The notes under the pieces were generated by a model that saw only the letters and a program-made list of their open reading frames with translations, made no database searches and was not told where the DNA came from. Below, in pieces: positions 59,210 to 64,000 of a DNA stretch of 64,000 nucleotides. The stretch is taken from positions 2,356,001 through 2,420,000 of the forward strand of contig JAWKWE010000004.1 of NCBI GenBank assembly GCA_041397645.1, given 5' to 3'. How positions within the stretch are numbered: position 1 is the first letter of the stretch; the number at the start of each line of letters is the position of its first letter. This DNA is from Hyphomicrobiaceae bacterium. Its GTDB lineage: Bacteria; Pseudomonadota; Alphaproteobacteria; Rhizobiales; Hyphomicrobiaceae. Made by a program: the position numbers and the translations under genes.

Positions 59210-60050
59210 TTTTCTGCCCCGCATCCTCGGCGTCCTTGGCCTTATGCTGCGCGGGTACTGTTGCTTCCAGGCGACCGACGATTTCTTTCAGGATTGTGCG
59301 CACGCGGTTGGCGTTGCGGCCAAGGTCATTGCGGCCGTAGCGTGAAGCGGAGCGCACGTCGACATGCGCTGACTTATCGTCTCCCGTCACCCGAATGACG
59401 ACGTCGTCCTTGAAGCCCATGATGAGTGTACGTTCCGTCAACTCGATGGTTCCGGCGCCGTCGCGCGCATCGGCTGGCGCGGTCTCCGCTAGAGGCTTGA
59501 GTTTGAGCTTTGTCAGAGCCTGCAGAACGACATCGAACGTGTCGGCAGCGGAGCGCGGGACATCCAATGTTTTCAGGTCAGGGTACCCGGCGGCCTGCAG
59601 CGGTCCATCCACGTCGGCGTTATAGACGATGGAATTGTCGCCAGCCCCGCGCGCGCTAGCGGTCACGTCAAATTGCGGCGGATGGACTGTGTCCGTCGTC
59701 GCGTCAGCGATCGCGGGGTAGTCGCGGCTCGCCAGCCAAGCCGTTGCAGGCAGAGCGAGCAAGGCAAGTGACATCGCCAGCGCAACAACAACCCGCGCTG
59801 TCCCTCGACGACCCGTAACCCAGATGTCCAGCCCGGCGATAAGCGCCATAACGATAGTAATAACCGCGCCAGCAAAGGAGGTTCCGGCCAGATTGGCCGC
59901 GATGGGCGTGGGCATCGACAACACCCGATGCAGGACGAACGCGACCACAAGCAGGATGACGCAAAACAACGCCAAGCGGCTCGCCCAACGCGCCATGAGT
60001 GATGGCGGCTGGTCGGCGGCGTACTCTATCCGGGTCGAGATTACGGCCAC
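59097..60050 (-). CDS. DUF1499 membrane protein
   Basis: This 317-residue protein has three N-terminal helices (about 25-105) followed by a DUF1499 domain (DVVLQALTKLKLKPLAE, TLIMGFKDDVVIRVTG, VDVRSASRYGRNDLGRNANRV). A basic Arg/Pro tail is added by overlap with the MBL gene. Unknown function; common in alphaproteobacterial cores. Confidence 0.8.
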   Translation of the reverse strand: MAVISTRIEYAADQPPSLMARWASRLALFCVILLVVAFVLHRVLSMPTPIAANLAGTSFAGAVITIVMALIAGLDIWVTGRRGTARVVVALAMSLALLALPATAWLASRDYPAIADATTDTVHPPQFDVTASARGAGDNSIVYNADVDGPLQAAGYPDLKTLDVPRSAADTFDVVLQALTKLKLKPLAETAPADARDGAGTIELTERTLIMGFKDDVVIRVTGDDKSAHVDVRSASRYGRNDLGRNANRVRTILKEIVGRLEATVPAQHKAKDAEDAGQKIKRPSAGRRLRTNPRTGSRPSRPASQRALERSARPPR

Positions 60051-60139
60051 GGGTCCGTCTCAAGCTCCCTCAGATTTAGAGAAATCAGGCCCCCACCATA
60101 GCCGCGATTTGGTCGAAAAGGCGAAGTGGCGGCGATTGC

Positions 60140-60778
60140 TCACGGGAAAAGGCGCGTCTTCGTCCATGGGGTGGCCGAATCGGCACGCCGATACACAACG
60201 CGATCGTGCAAACGGAACGGACGACTCATCCAAAATTCGATCTCTACAGGTGTTACACGAAAGCCCGACCAGTAGGGAGGCCTCGGGATCTCACCCAGCG
60301 CATATTTGGCCGTATAGCGCGCGACTTCGGCCTCGAGCGCGAAGCGACCCTCCAACGGACGCGACTGCTTGGATGCCCATGCACCAATGCGGCTTAGTCG
60401 CGGGCGCGAGGCAAAATAGGCATCGGCCTCCGCGGCGTTGGCCGTCGTCACAATTCCACGGACGCGAACCTGACGCTCCAGGCTCTTCCAGTGAAAGAGA
60501 AGAGCGGCCTTGGGATGTGCGAGAATTTCGCGACCCTTCGCACCCTCGAAGTTGGTGTAGAAGACGAACCCCCGTTCAGGCACATCCGCACCATCCACTC
60601 CCTTGAGCAGCACCATGCGCAGGTTCGGCAAGCCCGTTTCATCCACGCTTGCCACTGCCATTGCATTGGGATCGTTGATCTCGCTTTTAGTGGCGGCAGC
60701 CAGCCACTCCGCAAAAAGATCGAAGGGATCGTCCGTGGGCGCGAAACCTTCTCTGTCGCTCGCTTCAGCTGTGCTCAT
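60140..60778 (-). CDS. pdxH: pyridoxamine 5'-phosphate oxidase
   Basis: This 212-residue flavoprotein makes pyridoxal 5'-phosphate from the pyridoxamine or pyridoxine form (vitamin B6 pathway). AMAVASVDETGLPNLRMVLLKG, FVFYTNFEGAKGREI, RPRLSRIGAWASKQS and FRVTPVEIEFW are the FMN- and substrate-site blocks of PdxH, and the C-terminal RLHDR and RLFP end is normal. Full length and single copy; supports a chromosomal core region. Confidence 0.95.
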   Translation of the reverse strand: MSTAEASDREGFAPTDDPFDLFAEWLAAATKSEINDPNAMAVASVDETGLPNLRMVLLKGVDGADVPERGFVFYTNFEGAKGREILAHPKAALLFHWKSLERQVRVRGIVTTANAAEADAYFASRPRLSRIGAWASKQSRPLEGRFALEAEVARYTAKYALGEIPRPPYWSGFRVTPVEIEFWMSRPFRLHDRVVYRRADSATPWTKTRLFP

Positions 60779-60935
60779 GCGTCTTCGTCACCTTCTTGCG
60801 CGCCACCGACAGGCAGCAACTTCTTCGTCCGATCGATACAGACTGAAATCGTCTATTAACCAAACCCGCGCAAACTTGCGAGCAAGTCCGCCTGTCGCGG
60901 CTTCCTGTAGCGTTGTGTTCGTTGAGTGTCTCTTC

Positions 60936-61403
60936 ATGCGTTATGCACGCCCGTCACTATTTTCGATTTATGCCACCGGCTTGACGGCCTTTCTTCTGGT
61001 CTCAGCCATTCTTTTGATACCGACTTTTGCTCGCGCCGGGCAGGCGAAGGCTCCCAAAGCCGCGCACGACAGTTGCACCTGCCCACCTTCGCAAAGCACC
61101 CAGCGGCCCAAACCTGCCCGCTTGAACGCACCCTCTCGGGTCACTCTCGGCATCCAGGACGAGATCGCGGCCCTGGAGAGCGTTCAATTGGCATTGAGCC
61201 AGGTTGCAGACGGCTCAACCTACGTCTGGCACCGCAGCCACGGGCTTCTGTCGGGCATCGTACAGCCCACGTCCTCCTTCAAGGATGCCGAGGGTCAAGT
61301 CTGCCGGCACATCGTGGTCATTCTCAACTCCCTCGATACGACCAGCAAGACCGAAGCCATCGCCTGCCGCATGCCAGACGGCATCTGGCAACTCGATGGT
61401 TGA
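60936..61403 (+). CDS. surface-antigen-like secreted protein
   Basis: This 155-residue protein has a signal peptide (FLLVSAILLIPTFARAG) and a Cys-rich Pro/Lys linker (CTCPPSQ). The C-terminal domain (VWHRSHGLLSGIVQPTSSF, VCRHIVVILNSL, ACRMPDGIWQL) resembles the 17-kDa surface-antigen fold of rickettsial proteins. Weak RBS. Function unknown. Confidence 0.7.
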   Translation: MRYARPSLFSIYATGLTAFLLVSAILLIPTFARAGQAKAPKAAHDSCTCPPSQSTQRPKPARLNAPSRVTLGIQDEIAALESVQLALSQVADGSTYVWHRSHGLLSGIVQPTSSFKDAEGQVCRHIVVILNSLDTTSKTEAIACRMPDGIWQLDG

Positions 61404-61552
61404 ATATAATATAGATATTTCAGAGTTTTGGACAGCGCGCCGGCTTGCGCTGCCATGCCCCGCTCCTCGATCTGGACCGGGCCGCCCTTTTGTGTAGGAT
61501 GCGCGCCGGGTTAAACCCGAAATATCCTACAACCTCAAGGATCGATAAGCCG

Positions 61553-62404
61553 ATGACGGCATCTCAGACGAACACGGGCCCGGCAACCGGAAATTTGATG
61601 GCCGGAAAGCGCGGTCTGATCATGGGTGTCGCCAACAATCGGTCGATCGCCTGGGGCATCGCCAAGGCCTGCGCGGCCCAGGGAGCAGAGATCGCGCTGA
61701 CCTATCAGGGCGACGCCCTGAAAAAGCGCGTCGAGCCGCTAGCCGTCGAACTGGGCTCAAAGGTTGTCCTTCCCTGCGACGTGACGGATGCAGCCTCTAT
61801 GGATGCGGTATTTGCCGAGCTGGAAAAGACCTGGGGTCGTTTGGATTTCCTCGTTCACGCCATCGCATTTGCCGACAAGAATGAGCTCGATGGCCGCTAC
61901 GTCGACACTTCGGAAAAAAATTTCACTCAGAGCCTGCTCATCTCATGTTACTCGTTCACGGCTCTTGCGCGCCGTGCAGAGAAGCTGATGACCGACGGTG
62001 GCTCGCTCGTGACGCTCACCTACTACGGCGCCGAAAAGGTCATGCCGCATTACAATGTCATGGGTGTCGCCAAGGCTGCGTTGGAAGCTTCGGTGCGGTA
62101 TCTGGCCTCCGATCTCGGCAAGAACGGTATCCGCGTCAACGCGATTTCAGCAGGCCCTATCAAGACGCTTGCTGCCTCGGGCATTTCCGACTTCCGCTAC
62201 ATCCTGCGTTGGAACGAGTACAATTCACCGCTGCGTCGGACGATCACGATCGAAGACGTCGGCGGTGCGGGTGTCTACCTGCTGTCCGACCTCTCACGCG
62301 GCGTCACCGGCGAAATTCATCATGTCGACTCCGGCTATCACGTCCAAGGCATGAAAAACGAGGACGCCCCTGATATTTCTGTCGTCAAGAGCGACGCCCC
62401 TTGA
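61553..62404 (+). CDS. fabI: enoyl-[acyl-carrier-protein] reductase I
   Basis: This 283-residue short-chain dehydrogenase has the FabI nucleotide motif (GLIMGVANNRSIAWGIAKA), VLPCDVT, and the active pair Tyr167 and Lys174 (YNVMGVAK), with Tyr157 also conserved. AGPIKTLAASGI and VTGEIHHVDSGYH follow. It does the last reduction of fatty-acid elongation with NADH. AAGGA precedes the ATG at 61553. The stop overlaps the next gene (TTGA). Confidence 0.95.
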   Translation: MTASQTNTGPATGNLMAGKRGLIMGVANNRSIAWGIAKACAAQGAEIALTYQGDALKKRVEPLAVELGSKVVLPCDVTDAASMDAVFAELEKTWGRLDFLVHAIAFADKNELDGRYVDTSEKNFTQSLLISCYSFTALARRAEKLMTDGGSLVTLTYYGAEKVMPHYNVMGVAKAALEASVRYLASDLGKNGIRVNAISAGPIKTLAASGISDFRYILRWNEYNSPLRRTITIEDVGGAGVYLLSDLSRGVTGEIHHVDSGYHVQGMKNEDAPDISVVKSDAP

Positions 62405-63018
62405 GCGAAGGCGTCCAAAAGACGGCGCATCTCAAGCCAGGCGTCACGCTTTACCTCGTGCGGCACGGCGAGACGGACTGGAACAAGCAAGCCCGCTACC
62501 AGGGCCAAGCTGATATTCCCCTAAACGAGACAGGCCGCCTACAAGCGGCGCGCAACGGCGCTACGTTGCGCACGATACTCCCTGCCATCGCGCAAGCGGA
62601 TTTCGTTTCTAGCCCCTTATCGAGGGCGCGAGAAACGATGGAAATCTTGCGGGGAGAAATTGGCGTCGATCCGCTTGGTTTTCGGCAAGACCCCACATTG
62701 CTGGAACTGCACTACGGTCACTGGGAGGGGCATCTCGCATCGGAGCTGCCACAGACCGATCCTGAAGGCGTAGCGGGAAAGCAAGCCGATCCATTCGGCT
62801 GGCGTCCCGACGGCGGCGAAAGTTATGCCGACCTGATGGATCGGATCTCAGCGTGGATCAACGCTCTGGATCGTACGACCGTCGCCGTGACACATGGCGG
62901 TGTTTCGCGCGTCGCACGCGGCGCATTGTTGGGACTCGATCGATCCGATATTCCAATCCTCGATGTCCCTCAGGATAAGATCCTGGTCCTCCGAAATATG
63001 ACAATGGAATGGTTTTAG
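62401..63018 (+). CDS. histidine phosphatase family (phosphoglycerate-mutase-like) protein
   Basis: This 205-residue protein has the catalytic LVRHGETDWN, VSSPLSRARETMEIL, ELHYGHWEGHL and VTHGGVSRV blocks of the histidine phosphatase clan. It starts at a TTG overlapping the fabI stop, so the two are coupled. The substrate (phosphoglycerate, a sugar phosphate or other) cannot be told. Confidence 0.9.
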   Translation: MSEGVQKTAHLKPGVTLYLVRHGETDWNKQARYQGQADIPLNETGRLQAARNGATLRTILPAIAQADFVSSPLSRARETMEILRGEIGVDPLGFRQDPTLLELHYGHWEGHLASELPQTDPEGVAGKQADPFGWRPDGGESYADLMDRISAWINALDRTTVAVTHGGVSRVARGALLGLDRSDIPILDVPQDKILVLRNMTMEWF

Positions 63019-63136
63019 CGAAGATTGCGCAGCAATTATCCGACTTCAATGTCTTGCAGTTCGGTCCCGTGAAGTTATAGGCTGGCGCGCGCTGGCTCGG
63101 CCGCTCTGTTATCAATTCATGTCAAGAGGGGACGAC

Positions 63137-63595
63137 ATGGACGACTCCCAATCCGGCGTTCATGCCTCTTTGACTGACCACGTTCCGTGGTTTCTACCTG
63201 GGGCTGACGGCTCAGATCCTCTGATGACGCTGGCAGCTTTAAGCCTTCTCGGCGCCGTGGCGTTGCTAGGGGTGATGTTTTTCACTCTCCATTCTTTGCC
63301 TGAGAGGCTTGGGCACAAAAAGCTCCAGTTCGAAATCGTCGCTGTGCTCGGACTGCTGTCCTTGTTCACGCACGTCCACCTGTTTTGGGTTGCCGGGCTT
63401 CTGCTGGCGCTGATCGACCTTCCAGATTTTGCCACGCCGCTGGGGCGAATCTCCCGCGCGCTCGAAAAAATCGCAGGCATCGAGGCGCCTCGCGAGCCCA
63501 AATTGGCCTTTGAGACTGCCGAAAGCCTCCCTTCGCCAGAAACCGCCAAAGCCGAATCTGAAGCTACGGACAAAGCCGGGAAGGAGACGGCCTAA
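63137..63595 (+). CDS. small membrane protein paired with HlyD-type gene
   Basis: This 152-residue protein has two or three helices (MTLAALSLLGAVALLGVMFF; FEIVAVLGLLSLFTHVHLFWVAGLLLALIDL) and an Ala/Glu/Lys-rich cytoplasmic tail. GAGGGG lies before the ATG at 63137. It is 3 bases before the HlyD gene, like the DUF3302-YiaV pair of other bacteria, but I cannot show it belongs to DUF3302. Confidence 0.7.
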   Translation: MDDSQSGVHASLTDHVPWFLPGADGSDPLMTLAALSLLGAVALLGVMFFTLHSLPERLGHKKLQFEIVAVLGLLSLFTHVHLFWVAGLLLALIDLPDFATPLGRISRALEKIAGIEAPREPKLAFETAESLPSPETAKAESEATDKAGKETA

Positions 63596-63598
63596 AAG

Positions 63599-64000
63599 AT
63601 GCTTGAACTCTTCTTGTGCTCCCTGCTCACAGTCCTCCCCGATTACCTCTATCGCCATTACTACGAAGGCAAGCGGATCGGCCATGAGATCACGGTTTAT
63701 TCGGTCTGGTATCAGCTTCGCTGGGGCCTCACCGCGTGTCTGATTTTGACCATCCTGCTGATCACGACGATTTTCTACTTCCACCCTTCATCAACCAACG
63801 TCGCTTCGTTCTACCGCACCATTCCGATCATCCCGGAAGTCAACGGTCGTGTGGCAGAGGTCTACGTTCAGCTTGAAGACAAGGTGAAGCAGGGGCAGTT
63901 GATCTTCAAGTTGGAGAGCAGCCGGCAGGAAGCGGCCGTCGAGTCCGCGAAGAGATCAATCAAGGAACTGGATGCCGCAATGGTTGTCGCGCGCTCGGAG
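63599..64000 (+). CDS. HlyD-family secretion/efflux adaptor, 3' end outside window
   Basis: The frame starts at the ATG at 63599 (GGAGA upstream) and is open to the window edge. After an N-terminal region with a helix (LTACLILTILLITTIFYF), IPIIPEVNGRVAEVYVQLEDKVKQGQ is the lipoyl/beta-barrel start of an HlyD/EmrA protein, followed by the coiled coil (FKLESSRQEAAVESAKRSIK). It resembles YiaV/YibH adaptors. Its partner is the small membrane protein before it. Confidence 0.85.
   Translation, partial: MLELFLCSLLTVLPDYLYRHYYEGKRIGHEITVYSVWYQLRWGLTACLILTILLITTIFYFHPSSTNVASFYRTIPIIPEVNGRVAEVYVQLEDKVKQGQLIFKLESSRQEAAVESAKRSIKELDAAMVVARSE

Overview
The window reads as a stretch of an alphaproteobacterial chromosome, most likely Hyphomicrobiales (Hyphomicrobium, Rhodomicrobium or Bradyrhizobium-like). 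This rests on the recombinase-DUF2924-DUF3489 gene set, the GC-rich codon use, the style of the cytochrome b561/PepSY genes, and the housekeeping genes at the right end (pdxH, fabI, tRNA-Gln, tRNA-Pro). The assignment comes from family recognition only; no database search was run.

About 1-57 kb is a mosaic of accessory DNA. The left edge carries a truncated S41 peptidase and a TraX-like membrane protein. Two paralogous mobile-element modules follow (2.1-5.3 kb and 11.5-14.7 kb). Each has a tRNA 3'-half, a large serine recombinase, DUF2924, DUF3489 and a strongly conserved untranslated leader that can fold into hairpins. Between and after them lie cytochrome b561-like genes, PepSY proteins, a two-component system and a toxin-antitoxin pair. 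Broken IS91, tyrosine-recombinase and IS21 remnants (16.4-18.7 kb) introduce a metal-resistance island (17.6-34.6 kb). It holds histidine-rich periplasmic proteins, a CzcCBA-type RND efflux system, a CDF exporter, a MerR-controlled P-type ATPase with lspA, an arsenite/bile-acid type permease, a Met-rich Spy-like protein and a DUF302 protein.

From 34.8 to 39.8 kb lies a prophage-like remnant: terminase large subunit, DUF5681 protein, ParB-fused DNA methyltransferase, a protein with an internal duplication, and the 3' end of a third serine recombinase. Next (40.4-45.8 kb) is a catabolic-looking cluster: AraC regulator, EthD protein, MetX-like alpha/beta hydrolase, LuxR-type regulator, stripped-down sigma-54 activator and Baeyer-Villiger monooxygenase. 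Debris of an RNA-repair locus follows (rtcR 3' end and an internally deleted pnkp). After that come a GH3/NagZ-like enzyme, an O-antigen-ligase-like protein, a large RTX-repeat protein, a glycosyltransferase fragment, a molybdopterin oxidoreductase and a truncated outer-membrane protein.

The character changes at the intact tRNA-Gln (57.8 kb). To its right are core-type genes: MBL hydrolase, DUF1499 protein, pdxH, a surface-antigen-like protein, fabI, a histidine phosphatase, and a small membrane protein followed by an HlyD-type protein cut by the window edge. The 46 bases at 2138-2183 are identical to the 3' part of this tRNA-Gln but in the opposite orientation, which points to tRNA-targeted integration and later rearrangement. 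I saw no CRISPR array and no rRNA.
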